In this document: positions 46,304 to 55,542 of the stretch, one piece after another
Position numbering within the stretch: position 1 is the stretch's first letter
Layout: the number at the start of each line of letters is the position of its first letter
DNA from: CAVQRC01 sp963715045
GTDB lineage: Bacteria > Planctomycetota > Planctomycetia > Pirellulales > Lacipirellulaceae
Direction of reading: 5' to 3'
DNA length: 64,000 bases
Assembly (NCBI GenBank): GCA_963715045.1
Contig: CAVQRC010000016.1
Coordinates: 124,001 to 188,000, forward strand
Notes under the pieces: model-generated
Databases searched by the model: none
Told to the model about the DNA's origin: nothing
Seen by the model: only the letters and a program-made list of their open reading frames with translations
Position numbers and translations under genes: made by a program

Positions 46304-47057
46304 CTATTCAAGCGTCATCTGAAACACGTCGAGCTCACTGGCCACGAGCGATGGTGCGCGGTTCACGGCTGCCTGCGTGCCGTCCGGTAACCCGAGCGTC
46401 GTTCCTTCCTGGATGGGCTCTTTGTTGTCCAGCAGAAAGTGAGCCGTATTGTAAGCGGCTTCGAGGAGTTGCTGGGGAGGCTTCGCCGTCGGCATGATCT
46501 CAATCTCAGGCTGGCCGAGTCGCCGCATGCCGGTCGTAAACAGCCAGCTCAAGCCGCTGCCCCGGGGTTCGACGCGAAAATCGAGCCACAGATGAAGCGG
46601 CAGCAGATCACGCGAGAGATCTTTCGCCTGTTCGAGGAAAGCTGCCGCTTGGTGGATTCTCCCGGCGGGCCCCCACAGCAGGGCAATGGGCCTGGCGACC
46701 GTTGCGACCGCCGCTGCGAGTTGCGTGAGGCGAAGACTGGTCGCGATTCGATCTCGATCCTCGCTGACGAGGGTGAGCAGATAATGTGCGGTGTGGCCCC
46801 GCATTGCTGGCGTCGCATCCGGCCAGTACCAGGCCGTGGCGGCAGGCCCTTCCCAGATTTGCTCGGGCACCGGTTCGGGGATCAGCGTGAGCGCGACCGC
46901 ATCTTCCGGCATAGGCGCCGCTCACCCCGCCGTCACTCGATCGCCAGGATGTGAGTTGTTGTCGATGCTCGATTGGCACAGACTCGCTTAAGGCGTCGAG
47001 CGAAATCCCGTGCGGTTTGGCGATCGGCAACAGCACCACCCAGGCCGGTATGTCCAT
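46304..47057 (-). CDS. DUF4261-like protein, frame broken once
   Basis: Two overlapping frames together give a protein of about 250 residues. The first begins at ATG 47057 (MDIPAWVVLLPIAKPHGISL). The second covers from about 46915 to 46304 (DAVALTLIPEPVPEQIWEGP, ATAWYWPDATPAMRGHTAHY, PIALLWGPAGRIHQAAAFL). The sequence, with its WYWP and HTAHYLL features, resembles DUF4261 proteins, whose function is unknown. The switch lies near 46915-46925, just before a stop in the second frame, so a one-base indel is the simplest explanation. It follows prmC by 40 bp in the same direction. Confidence 0.55.
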
Positions 47058-47097
47058 CGCAGCAGAGTCCACTTTCGTTTCCGAGTTGGCGTCGAGC

Positions 47098-47994
47098 TCA
47101 TTGTGATCGGGTGGCCTGCAGGACGCGGGCGTGTCCGGCGAGATCCGGGATGAAGCGAACGTGCTCCCACACCCCGGCGGACGACTCCAGCATCTGACGG
47201 CAGGCGGCTTCGATCATCGGACTGATTTCCACCAGCAGCATCCCGCCCGCTACCAACCGCTCGCCGGCAATCGCAGTGATCCGCTGAATCACTTCCGTAC
47301 CCCGTTCTCCCGCGACGAGCGCCTGCCGAGGTTCGTGGTCTTTGACGTCGGCAGGCAACGACTCGTACTCGCTCGTAGCGACGTACGGTGGATTGCTGAC
47401 CAGCAAATCGAACTGACGGGGCGTTTCAATCGTCGCGAGCAGGTCGCTCTCGGCGAGAGTGACTTGCGAATCGACAGCGTGCCGACGAACATTCTCGGCT
47501 GCCACTTGGAGGGCGGCGGGGCTCGAATCAACCGCCGTCACGTGACACGCCTGGTTCGCGCGGGCAATGCAGACGGCAATCGCACCGGAACCGGTGCCAA
47601 TGTCGGCAACTTGAGCTGCGGCGGGGTGCTGCTTGAGAAAGTCGATCGCAGCCACCACGAGATGCTCGGTTTCCGGCCGCGGGATCAGCACGTCGGGAGT
47701 AACCACGAAGCGGAGCGAAAAGAATTCGCGATAGCCGACAAGATAAGCCACCGGGGTTCCGGCCGCCCGCTGACTCACCAGTTCGCGAAACCGCGTCCGC
47801 AGCGTTTCCGATGCCAGGTCGCCGAATGCGGCATACAGGTCGATGCGCTCGCACCCGCGGGCGAACGCCAGCAATACCTCGGCCTCGAGCCTTGGCTGAT
47901 CGATTTCGTGCCGGGCAAAAAAGTCCGTCGTCCACGCGAGCAGTCGCCCGATGGTCCAGTCGTCCGATTGAGGAGCTTGCGGGTCGCTCGCCAT
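47098..47994 (-). CDS. prmC: Release factor glutamine methyltransferase PrmC
   Basis: A 298-residue enzyme that methylates the Gln of the GGQ motif in release factors, including that encoded next to it. The SAM-binding motif is VADIGTGSGAIAVCIARA and the catalytic motif is LLVSNPPYVATSEYE. The N-terminal helical domain contains LEAEVLLAFARGCERIDLYA. I chose ATG 47994; the 51 residues that could precede it have no family pattern. The order prfA-prmC is conserved in many bacteria. Confidence 0.95.
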   Translation of the reverse strand: MASDPQAPQSDDWTIGRLLAWTTDFFARHEIDQPRLEAEVLLAFARGCERIDLYAAFGDLASETLRTRFRELVSQRAAGTPVAYLVGYREFFSLRFVVTPDVLIPRPETEHLVVAAIDFLKQHPAAAQVADIGTGSGAIAVCIARANQACHVTAVDSSPAALQVAAENVRRHAVDSQVTLAESDLLATIETPRQFDLLVSNPPYVATSEYESLPADVKDHEPRQALVAGERGTEVIQRITAIAGERLVAGGMLLVEISPMIEAACRQMLESSAGVWEHVRFIPDLAGHARVLQATRSQ

Positions 47995-48121
47995 GTCGGG
48001 GATCCTCCTGGATCCGAATGTTACTTCTGCGGAAGGAGCGTCTTGGAGCCGATCCCAGAATCGGCCGCAGCGACCAGGTCTCCCGGTCGTGGGAAACATT
48101 CCGCCAGCTTGGGACAGGTTG

Positions 48122-49195
48122 CTAATCGAGTCCGCCCATCGAATCACGCTGTTGTTGACGATCGTAGTCGATCAACGCATCAGTCAACGGCTGCAGATCG
48201 CCAGCGAGGACCTGATCGAGCTTGTGGATCGTGAAGCCGATGCGGTGGTCGGTGATTCGGTTCTGCGGGAAGTTATAGGTTCGGATTCGCTGGCTGCGAT
48301 CACCGCTTCCGACAAGGCTCTTGCGCTCTTCAGACCGCTTCCGGCTCTCTTCTTCGCGACGGATCTCATAAACGCGAGTCTTGAGCACGCGGAGCGCTTT
48401 GGAGAGATTCTTGTGTTGGCTCTTTTCATCCTGGCACTGGACGACCACGCCGGTTTCGAAGTGGGTCAGCCGAATTGCCGATTCGGTCTTGTTGACGTGC
48501 TGCCCCCCCGGCCCGCTGGCGTTGAACTTGTCGATCCGGTAGTCGTCCGGCTTGAGATTGACTTCGACGTCTTCGGGCTCAGGCATGACGGCCACCGTGG
48601 CCGCGGAGGTGTGAATCCGGCCCTGTGTTTCGGTTTCCGGCACCCGTTGCACACGGTGCCCGCCGCTCTCGTACTGCAACTCGCGGTAGACTCCTTCCCC
48701 TTCGATCGACAGCGAGATTTCCTTGAATCCCCCCAACTCGGTTGGGCTGTGGTCCAGAATTTCGGCTTTCCAATGGCGTGCCTCGCAGTGCCGCTTGTAC
48801 ATCTCATAGAGATCGCGGGCGAACAGGGCCGCTTCGTCTCCGCCCGTGCCGGCTCGAATTTCCATAATCAACCGACTTCGCGAAGCATCCTCCCCGCCCA
48901 CGGTCAATTCCAGCAATTCGTTCCACAGCTTCTCCCGTTTCGCTTTCAGCTTCGGCAGCTCAAGCTCCGCGAGTTCCTTCATTTCCGGGTCGGACCCGTC
49001 CACCATCTCCCGGGCATCCTGAATTTCTTCGTTGAGGTCGCGAAATCGGCGGTACTTTGTCGCGAGCTTGGCGAGCGCACCGTGTTGGCGGGCAACTGCG
49101 GCCAAGCGCGAAGAATCCGCGAGCACCTCGGGATCCACGAGTTGCCGTTCGAGGTTCTCGAACTCGGCCAGTTTTTGGTCCAACATCTCGCGCAT
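48122..49195 (-). CDS. prfA: Peptide chain release factor 1
   Basis: A 357-residue class I release factor. The peptidyl-hydrolysis loop is NASGPGGQHVNKTESAIRLT with the GGQ. The stop-codon recognition tripeptide is PET in HRVQRVPETETQGRIHTSAA, the PxT form of RF1 (UAA/UAG) rather than the SPF of RF2. The C-terminal string RIRTYNFPQNRITDHRIGFT is also RF1-like. Length and start agree with the family. Confidence 0.97.
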   Translation of the reverse strand: MREMLDQKLAEFENLERQLVDPEVLADSSRLAAVARQHGALAKLATKYRRFRDLNEEIQDAREMVDGSDPEMKELAELELPKLKAKREKLWNELLELTVGGEDASRSRLIMEIRAGTGGDEAALFARDLYEMYKRHCEARHWKAEILDHSPTELGGFKEISLSIEGEGVYRELQYESGGHRVQRVPETETQGRIHTSAATVAVMPEPEDVEVNLKPDDYRIDKFNASGPGGQHVNKTESAIRLTHFETGVVVQCQDEKSQHKNLSKALRVLKTRVYEIRREEESRKRSEERKSLVGSGDRSQRIRTYNFPQNRITDHRIGFTIHKLDQVLAGDLQPLTDALIDYDRQQQRDSMGGLD

Positions 49196-49510
49196 TGGTG
49201 CGCTTTGCCCTTGGTGATCGAGTGACTCCGCCCAGCAGGTCTGCGGGTGGGGAGGGTCGAAAGGGGGATCGCGGCGGCGATCGGAACCTGGCTATCTCTG
49301 GTCGAGTAAGAAAGGTTACTGCAACCGATCGCCTCAACAATCCTGTAACTGAGAACTGCGACCCGGGGAACTCGACCGGCGCGATTCAGACGCCGACGCC
49401 AGAATCGGATTGCCCCAGCCTTGTTCCACGTGGTGCCCCATTCCGGGATGCGTCGCATCCTGCCGAGCAAGCGCGTAGAACACGCTCCCAGGTCACGGCC
49501 TGCCGCGCGA
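49196..49510 (-). other. rpmE-prfA intergenic region
   Basis: No gene is seen. GGCGATCGG (49276-49284) and CCGATCGCC (49325-49333) form a nine-base inverted repeat with a 40-base loop. No T run follows on either strand. The region could hold a promoter for prfA, but no clear -35/-10 pair stands out. Confidence 0.35.
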
Positions 49511-49768
49511 CTAGGACTCTTTCTGTTCGGCCGCCGCCGGCTTCTTGCCACGCTTCAGGCTCGCGTAACCGGCACCTGCGAACTTGCTCTTGAACTTCTC
49601 GATCCGGCCGGCCGTATCGACGAATTTCAGCTTGCCCGTGTAAAAAGGGTGACACGCGTTGCAGATATCCACCTTCAACTCTTTCCGCGTACTTCGCGTC
49701 ACGAATGAGTTGCCGCACCCGCAGGTGACGGTGGTTTCGAAGTATTCGGGATGAATGTCGCTCTTCAT
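49511..49768 (-). CDS. rpmE: 50S ribosomal protein L31
   Basis: An 85-residue protein beginning MKSDIHPEYFETTVTCGCGN, the zinc-type L31 signature. The four metal ligands are in CGCG and CNACHPFYTGK. The conserved ending FKSKF precedes a lysine-rich tail. Head of the housekeeping series rpmE-prfA-prmC on the minus strand. Confidence 0.95.
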   Translation of the reverse strand: MKSDIHPEYFETTVTCGCGNSFVTRSTRKELKVDICNACHPFYTGKLKFVDTAGRIEKFKSKFAGAGYASLKRGKKPAAAEQKES

Positions 49769-49943
49769 GATCGATCACGAAGGAAGGTGTGAAGGGAGGT
49801 CGAGTTCGACGTCGGCCGACGCCATGAGATCCGCGGAAAGCGCGTGATTGTAGATTCCGCACAAGTCGCGGACAACCCCGGGCATTCCGCATGGAACTCC
49901 ACCATCTCCCAGGCCTGCCCACTCCCGTCCCCCTATCCACCCT

Positions 49944-50023
49944 TTCGCCCATCCGCCTATTCGCCCATTCGCCTATTCGCCCATTCGCCTATTCAACTAT
50001 TCGCCTATTCGCCTGTCCGCCCC
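49944..50023 (+). repeat. TTCGCC octamer tandem repeat across the transporter stop codon
   Basis: Ten 8-bp units: TTCGCCCA and TTCGCCTA alternate, with single-base variants and one TTCAACTA. The family is the one at the end of the fliJ leader repeat. Units from 49992 on are the last codons of the transporter gene on the minus strand; those before 49989 lie beyond its stop. Confidence 0.92.
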
Positions 50024-51050
50024 GTTCTCTGAGCCGATCGGCGACGAGCGTATCGGCGAACAGCTGTAACACGTGGTACGCGACCATTGGCAACACGGCC
50101 AATCCGCCGAACGCCTCGGAGTACTTGATGCCCAGCATCAGGGCCACTGTCAGCGTTTTCTGACTTCCCGCGATGGCGACGGCAATCGCATCGGCGCGGG
50201 CGACACCCGTCGCGATGGCCGACCAGAAACCGGCCGCCAGCGCGGCAAGGTGAATCCCGACCGCCCCGGCGAACATCAGCGCCCAGTCGTACCAGGCAAC
50301 GCTTTCCCCGCTCAGACCGCGAAGTTGCTGCCCCGATCGCACCGTCCCCACAAACACGAGGCTGAGAATTCCGAACTGGGCGATCACACTCAATCGAGTT
50401 TTGTGGTCAGTCGCCGCGGCCGCCACGCGGGGAGACAGTCGCAGGACTTGCCCCGCCAGAATCGGCAGGACGACCACCCACGTCAGACGACTGGCCATGC
50501 TTGCAAACGGGATCTCTACTTCGGTACGGGTCAGCAGCAGCACCCAGGCCGGAGTGACGAGGGCACACATCAGGCTCGTGGTCATCGTGACCCATAGCGC
50601 GATCGCGTCATTGCCTCCCGCCCGCCGAGTCCAGACGGCCGCCGATGCCATCGTGCAGGGGACCGTAGCCATGATCATCGTGCCCTCGGCCAGCCCGAAT
50701 GGCAGTCCGCGGGCAACCAGCCACGCCAAGAGCGGCAGCAGCCCCATATTGATCGAGACCGCGAGGATCGCGGGAAACGGTCGGCGGGCAACCTGCCACA
50801 TGGTGCCCGCAGCGAGCGGCAGCGACATCAGCAGCAGAACCAGGGCCACGATGGGGTCGCGGGGAACCGCCGCGGAGATGCCCATCAATTGGGGCGAGAA
50901 ACTGAGACCAATCGCGATCGTCGCGGCGAGCGCCAGCAGAAACCATTGCCTTGCGAGCCGATCCAGCCAGCGTTGGCCGATCGGTTCGAGGGGGGGCTGC
51001 GGCACGGATTGAGAGGCCACCACTACTGGCGTTCCGCCTCCCGCAGCCAT
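49989..51050 (-). CDS. Bile acid:sodium symporter (BASS) family transporter
   Basis: A 353-residue polytopic membrane protein with nine or ten hydrophobic segments. Family strings are LAEGTMIMATVPCTMASAAV, GNDAIALWVTMTTSLMCALV and AIAVAIAGSQKTLTVALMLG, the last containing the crossover motif. These resemble the YfeH/SLC10A7-like branch. The last ten or so residues (ANRRIVE) are encoded by octamer repeats, so the natural C-terminus may have been overwritten by repeat growth. The start overlaps the end of the upstream gene by 28 bp; GTG codons a few residues in are alternatives. Confidence 0.87.
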   Translation of the reverse strand: MAAGGGTPVVVASQSVPQPPLEPIGQRWLDRLARQWFLLALAATIAIGLSFSPQLMGISAAVPRDPIVALVLLLMSLPLAAGTMWQVARRPFPAILAVSINMGLLPLLAWLVARGLPFGLAEGTMIMATVPCTMASAAVWTRRAGGNDAIALWVTMTTSLMCALVTPAWVLLLTRTEVEIPFASMASRLTWVVVLPILAGQVLRLSPRVAAAATDHKTRLSVIAQFGILSLVFVGTVRSGQQLRGLSGESVAWYDWALMFAGAVGIHLAALAAGFWSAIATGVARADAIAVAIAGSQKTLTVALMLGIKYSEAFGGLAVLPMVAYHVLQLFADTLVADRLRERGGQANRRIVE

Positions 51051-53143
51051 CGCGCACGCAGGAGATCACCGTGCCGCTGAGGCGACTCGGACTGCTCGTA
51101 GAGCTGAATTGCTTCCTCGATCCGCCCTTGGTGTTCATACAGCCGGGCCAGATTGTAGCGTGCTCCCGACCGCCACTCGCTCTGAGGATCGGCGGTGAGG
51201 ATCCGTCCCTGAAGCCATTCCTCGACTGCTTCGAATCGCCCGTCGTCAAAGTTCAATAAGCCGATCCAGTAGGTCGCATCGCGTTTGGCTTTGAGGGCGA
51301 TCTGGCGAGCCTCGGGTGAGGGAAGCTGACTGATTTGCTTTTTGGTCAGGCGAACCTGAGTGTAGAGCTGGCGGGCTTGCTGATGGCTGTCGATCACTTC
51401 TTCAAGTCCGGCGAAATTCTCATCGACTACCGTTTCGAGCCGACCCTGGAACTGCAGGATCCGTCCCTTATAGAGGGAGGGCGTCAGGGCGAAGGTGAGG
51501 AAATCGCGGGCGACCTGGGTCCGTTGGCGGAGCTGTGCGATACCGCGGGCATTGCGCGGCTGCTGCAGGAGGACCCGCTCGCGAAGCCTCTTGAAGGGTA
51601 GACTCCACAGCCGCACATCGGCGACTTGATCCTCGGCAGCCTTGACTTGCTCAGCGATCGCCGAGGGATCGACCGAAAGCACGACCGCTTCGTCGCCGGC
51701 CAGTCGCGATTCGAGGAGCCGGACTCGCCGCGACAATTCGAGCGGCTCGGCCACGACCAGGGCCGTCATCTGGTCCAAATCGTCCCGCGACCAGGGGTAG
51801 CGGTGTTCCTCGTCGATGTCGAGTTGCCGCAACACAGCGGGATCGGCGCGGGCTTCCGAAAGGGTCGCGATACCGTCGCGACCGACCGCCGGGATCGGCA
51901 GTCCCAGTTCGGGTTCGAACAGGTAGAATTGGCCCTCACTCAGCACGGCCGGGATCCAGAAGCGGGGCTCGGCATCTCCGGAGTTGGCCGCCAGCATGAC
52001 GACGGTGACCTGCTGTTGACGGCACAGCTCCGCAAACAACCAGGCGCGATCTCGCGGCGTTCCGCGACCGTACAGCAGGACTTCCCACAGTTCGCGGGGG
52101 GGCTCGTCGGCATCGGCCGGCTGCAATTGGATGTTGCGAACCGTCCAGTCGAACAATGCGCTCGCCGTGTCCAGGTCGCCCAACGTGTCGCCGCGGGCCC
52201 AGTTCGATACATCCCGGATCCAGATGGCTTGCTGCAGTGATCGGACTTCGAATCGCCGGTAGCGGAGTTGGCCCAGGTTCTCCGCTGAAATGAATTGGGA
52301 CATGACCGGCGACTCCCGCAAGGACTGCGGCAGCGTCTTGAGCATCGGATCGGGCTGAAGCTCCTCTTCGTTGGCGACCGAACGGGTCCACTGCGTGAGC
52401 GTCTGCTCGAGTTGCTCGAGTGCGATATCATCCGGTGACGGTTCCCAGCCCAGTGGTGGAATTCCCTCACTGGCGTACCGCGCGGTCGCCCGGCGAATGT
52501 CCTCCGACCGCAAATCGTTGTACCGCCATACCTCGATTTTGGCGGGCGTTTCGATTTCGATCGGCAATTGCCCTTCGATGATCAATTCGTTGTCGCCCAC
52601 AACCTGGGCAATCGGAAGCTCGAAATAGTCTGACATCACGATGGCACCACTCGTATCTTCCTCGTTGCCAAATGCCAGTTCCTGTAGCACGTAGTACCGG
52701 AGAAGATCGCCGGAGCGGATTCCGTTGCGGCGAAAGTCGCCGTTCTTAGAGACGACGGTAATGACGTTCACCGGCCCTTCCTCATCGCCTGGCTGCCTGG
52801 TGCAAACGGCCTCGATCGTCTCCCGATCGCTGCTCATTCGGGCGTCGAGCACGACGGTCGCCGGGCGGAGGGCAAGATTGATGAATTCTTCGAGATGGTT
52901 GAGGGAATTGCCGATCCGCTCGAGCAACTCGCTTTCCTTCTGCACCGAGCTGAATTCGTTGCGGGCGAGTTGGTTGAGGTCGCCGTCCGTGCGGTCGGGG
53001 GAAGCCAACAAGTAAAGGAGCCCGCCGATCGCGACGAGCAGCACGATCGCGGCGGCCCAGAGCCAGGGCCCGCGCTGCGGGCGGGAATCGCCTGCGGTTT
53101 CCCTGGGGGCGGCGTCGCCAGTTCGGTCGTACGATTCAAGCAT
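51023..53143 (-). CDS. Membrane protein with transglutaminase-like and TPR regions
   Basis: A 706-residue protein with one N-terminal membrane segment at residues 27-46 (LWAAAIVLLVAIGGLLYLLA). A middle region around TASALFDWTVRNIQLQPAD, RDRAWLFAELCRQQQVTVVM and EPRFWIPAVLSEGQFYLFEP follows the transglutaminase-like order, in which RAWLF..LCR takes the place of the catalytic Cys segment; the Cys is present. The C-terminus has TPR units (ARYNLARLYEHQGRIEEAIQ). The start overlaps the kdsA stop by eight bases. Enzymatic activity is uncertain. Confidence 0.7.
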   Translation of the reverse strand: MLESYDRTGDAAPRETAGDSRPQRGPWLWAAAIVLLVAIGGLLYLLASPDRTDGDLNQLARNEFSSVQKESELLERIGNSLNHLEEFINLALRPATVVLDARMSSDRETIEAVCTRQPGDEEGPVNVITVVSKNGDFRRNGIRSGDLLRYYVLQELAFGNEEDTSGAIVMSDYFELPIAQVVGDNELIIEGQLPIEIETPAKIEVWRYNDLRSEDIRRATARYASEGIPPLGWEPSPDDIALEQLEQTLTQWTRSVANEEELQPDPMLKTLPQSLRESPVMSQFISAENLGQLRYRRFEVRSLQQAIWIRDVSNWARGDTLGDLDTASALFDWTVRNIQLQPADADEPPRELWEVLLYGRGTPRDRAWLFAELCRQQQVTVVMLAANSGDAEPRFWIPAVLSEGQFYLFEPELGLPIPAVGRDGIATLSEARADPAVLRQLDIDEEHRYPWSRDDLDQMTALVVAEPLELSRRVRLLESRLAGDEAVVLSVDPSAIAEQVKAAEDQVADVRLWSLPFKRLRERVLLQQPRNARGIAQLRQRTQVARDFLTFALTPSLYKGRILQFQGRLETVVDENFAGLEEVIDSHQQARQLYTQVRLTKKQISQLPSPEARQIALKAKRDATYWIGLLNFDDGRFEAVEEWLQGRILTADPQSEWRSGARYNLARLYEHQGRIEEAIQLYEQSESPQRHGDLLRARWLREAERQ

Positions 53144-53984
53144 CGCATCGCTCCACCGTGTGGTGGATTCTCCGCAGTCGGTTCAGTAGTGCTTCGAGTT
53201 CGGCCAGCGGAATCATATTCGGACCATCACTGGGCGAGGTATCGGGATCGGGGTGGGTCTCGAGGAACACGGCATCGGCCCCAATGGCGACGGCCGCCTG
53301 GGCCAGCGGGGCGACCATCTCCCGCAGGCCGCCGGTCGCGCCGCCCAGCCCGCCCGGCTCCTGCACGCTGTGGGTTGCGTCAAAGACGACCGGTACACCC
53401 AACGCCTGCATCTGCGGAATACTCCGCATATCGTTGACCAACCGCCCGTAACCGAAGAAAGTTCCCCGTTCGGTCAGCAGCACGTTCGTACAGCCCGAAC
53501 CGGTCAACTTGTCGACCACGTGCCGCATGTCGGCCGGCGCCATGAACTGTCCTTTCTTGACGTTCACCGCCTTGCCCGTCCTGGCGGCAGCGACGAGCAG
53601 GTCCGTCTGGCGGGCGAGAAATGCGGGAATCTGAATCAGATCGCAGACCTGCCCCACCGCCGCAGCCTGGTGGGGCTCGTGGATATCCGTCGTCACCGGC
53701 AATTCCGTTTCACGCTTCACGGCGGCCAAGACATCGAGCCCCGCTTCGATCCCAGGCCCGCGACGTCCCAGAAGACTCGTGCGATTCGCCTTGTCGAAGG
53801 AGGCTTTGAAGATCAGCGGTACGCCGACCCGCCGGCGGATCTCTGCGAGCTCCGCCGCAATCTGCAGCGTCAGCTCTCTGCTTTCGATCACGCACGGCCC
53901 GGCAATCACCAAAAGTTCCTGCCCAGCCCCCAGGCAGACCCCGGCGACGTTGGCCTTTCGAGATGTTGTCTGCGAAGCGGTCAC
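53136..53984 (-). CDS. kdsA: 3-deoxy-8-phosphooctulonate synthase KdsA
   Basis: A 282-residue enzyme that makes Kdo-8-phosphate from arabinose-5-phosphate and PEP, the first step to Kdo in LPS. Signatures: LLVIAGPCVIESRELTLQIA, FKASFDKANRTSLLGRRGPG, PVTTDIHEPHQAAAVGQVCD, DLIQIPAFLARQTDLLVAAA and VVFDATHSVQEPGGLGGAT. It starts with GTG overlapping the stop of the lipid-kinase gene. Its presence implies that the organism makes Kdo-containing lipopolysaccharide. Confidence 0.97.
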   Translation of the reverse strand: MTASQTTSRKANVAGVCLGAGQELLVIAGPCVIESRELTLQIAAELAEIRRRVGVPLIFKASFDKANRTSLLGRRGPGIEAGLDVLAAVKRETELPVTTDIHEPHQAAAVGQVCDLIQIPAFLARQTDLLVAAARTGKAVNVKKGQFMAPADMRHVVDKLTGSGCTNVLLTERGTFFGYGRLVNDMRSIPQMQALGVPVVFDATHSVQEPGGLGGATGGLREMVAPLAQAAVAIGADAVFLETHPDPDTSPSDGPNMIPLAELEALLNRLRRIHHTVERCDA

Positions 53985-54958
53985 GCCGGGCGTTCCATTT
54001 CGTCAATCGGGTTCAAATTCAACTCCCGGGCTCGTGAGGGAGCTACAACGACGCGAAGCCGCCCTGGCAGCATCACGACCTCGACGGGCAAGAACCCGCC
54101 TCCGTCCCCGTCGAGTTGGTAAGGGACCTGATCCCCGGTCGCCGACTCAACCCGCATCCACGGTGTTCGTGTCATCACTACATCCGGAAGTCGGGGGTGC
54201 ACGCCCAGAATCAAGGATGCAAGGTAGCGAACTCCCTGCCAAAACGACCCCCGCCCGAACGTACAAATGTCGAGCAGACCGTCGTTTCCCGTTGCAAGCG
54301 GCGTGAAGTTCAGCCCCAGCGCGTACTTGGGCAGGTTGACTCCAAACACCCATCGAGCGTCCCAACACTCATCGGAATTCTCTGGTAGATCGCAATATAC
54401 CCGCAGCTTGGGATACTGATAGCTACGGATGCCTCCCAGTAATGGTTTCACGTAAGTCATTCGCGTGATATTCCCGCGTCGCGCCGCCGCGACTCGGCGG
54501 ACGACTTCGGCATCAAAGCCAATGCCAATCATCAGGGCGAATAAGCGACCGTTTGCCCGACCTGCGTCGACGCAGACGACGTCGCCGTTGAGGATGTTCT
54601 CGGCTGCGGCGTGCGGTGCCGCGGGTGAGCCGAGGTAGCGAGAAATCAGATTCTCGGTACCCAGCGGAAACGGAGCGACGGCAACGCCGGCCGGAACCCG
54701 GTTGATGACTTCGCCGAAAGTGCCATCGCCGCCGGCCGCAACGACAACGGTCTGCGATTCAGCGGGCTCGGTCTCGATGGCAGTCGTCAATCGCGTGAGT
54801 TCCGCCGGCTCGGTGACCGTTTGCACATCGGCGTGCCGAGTGGCCAGGGCTTCTTCGAGCGCAGCAATCCGGTCCCGACGACTTCGGGACCCGGCTCTCG
54901 GGTTGAAGGCCACCAGGACACGACGGCGGATCGACGGATCGCAGGAACTTCTCGGCAT
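53981..54958 (-). CDS. Diacylglycerol kinase family lipid kinase
   Basis: About 325 residues from ATG 54958 (a TTG 24 bases upstream is possible). The catalytic domain has VLVAFNPRAGSRSRRDRIAA, the nucleotide-binding VVVAAGGDGTFGEVINRVPA and the metal-binding region VAPFPLGTENLISRYLG (the normal PLGTxN). The C-terminal lobe has YQLDGDGGGFLPVEVVML, as in DgkB/YegS. Phosphorylates a lipid headgroup, perhaps diacylglycerol or ceramide. Co-transcribed with kdsA by overlap. Confidence 0.87.
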   Translation of the reverse strand: MPRSSCDPSIRRRVLVAFNPRAGSRSRRDRIAALEEALATRHADVQTVTEPAELTRLTTAIETEPAESQTVVVAAGGDGTFGEVINRVPAGVAVAPFPLGTENLISRYLGSPAAPHAAAENILNGDVVCVDAGRANGRLFALMIGIGFDAEVVRRVAAARRGNITRMTYVKPLLGGIRSYQYPKLRVYCDLPENSDECWDARWVFGVNLPKYALGLNFTPLATGNDGLLDICTFGRGSFWQGVRYLASLILGVHPRLPDVVMTRTPWMRVESATGDQVPYQLDGDGGGFLPVEVVMLPGRLRVVVAPSRARELNLNPIDEMERPA

Positions 54959-55542
54959 CGGTACGGCCCGGGGCAACGTCAACCGTCTCGATTCTGGACG
55001 GGGACGGAGACCACCAAATCGACAGGGAGGGGCCCGTCAGGCACGACCTTGGGGCGCAACGCGTTGTAGGAAAGAAGTTTACGCGTTGCCGTCCCATTTT
55101 GATACGGCTCTTTGGCTGGTATACCGTGAATCGTCCGACTAGGGGTCGGATGTGCAGAGTTGCAGCGCTGCGCCAAGAATCTTGACACTCCGATTCCCCC
55201 GAATCGCCCGCTTCCAAGCAGTCGCTGCCACCCGATGAAAAAGCTTCGTCTCACCCTAAACCTTTTCTATAAATCGACTTGCCAAGAGCCAGCAGCCCTC
55301 CCTCAGCAATATTGCAACGCCGCTGGCATGGCATGTGCTCTAGTAGGGTCCATCGAATGGAAGTCATTCGATCCAATCTCACTGGCCCGCGGGGCCTCGA
55401 ACGATAAGGGTGGCGGATCAGTTGCCTTGCCCCTGACTGATCAGCTAAGTCAAAGTGTGTTTGACTCGTTCGAGGCCCGCTTTTTTTCACCCGCCGGGCC
55501 GGCTCTGCGACGCCGCCCCCGCCCCAAACGCAGATGACCGAG
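54959..55542 (+). other. 584-bp intergenic region between two minus-strand genes
   Basis: No protein gene is convincing here. AT content is above average at 55230-55320, with TATAAAT near 55269. GCAATATTGC (55306-55315) is a palindrome. The right-hand part holds the structured segment listed separately (55352-55487). Confidence 0.5.
55352..55487 (+). ncRNA. Candidate structured small RNA ending in a T run
   Basis: Four perfect inverted repeats occur within 136 bases. Hairpin A: ATCGAATG (55352-55359) with CATTCGAT (55365-55372). Closing stem B: GGGCCTCGAACGA (55392-55404) with TCGTTCGAGGCCC (55466-55478), extendable to 15 pairs with a bulged G. Inside B are hairpin C, GATCAGT (55416-55422) with ACTGATC (55436-55442), and hairpin D, AGTCAAA (55448-55454) with TTTGACT (55460-55466). 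Seven T follow at 55481-55487. The layout is that of a multi-helix junction closed by a long stem and ended by a terminator, on the plus strand, antisense to both neighbours. I do not recognise it as SRP, 6S, tmRNA or a tRNA. The 5' end is unknown. Confidence 0.45.

Noticed and set aside
49944..50023. CRISPR array
   Set aside because: Units are 8 bp without unique spacers, and no cas gene is present. The same applies to 11305-11425 and 38799-38877.
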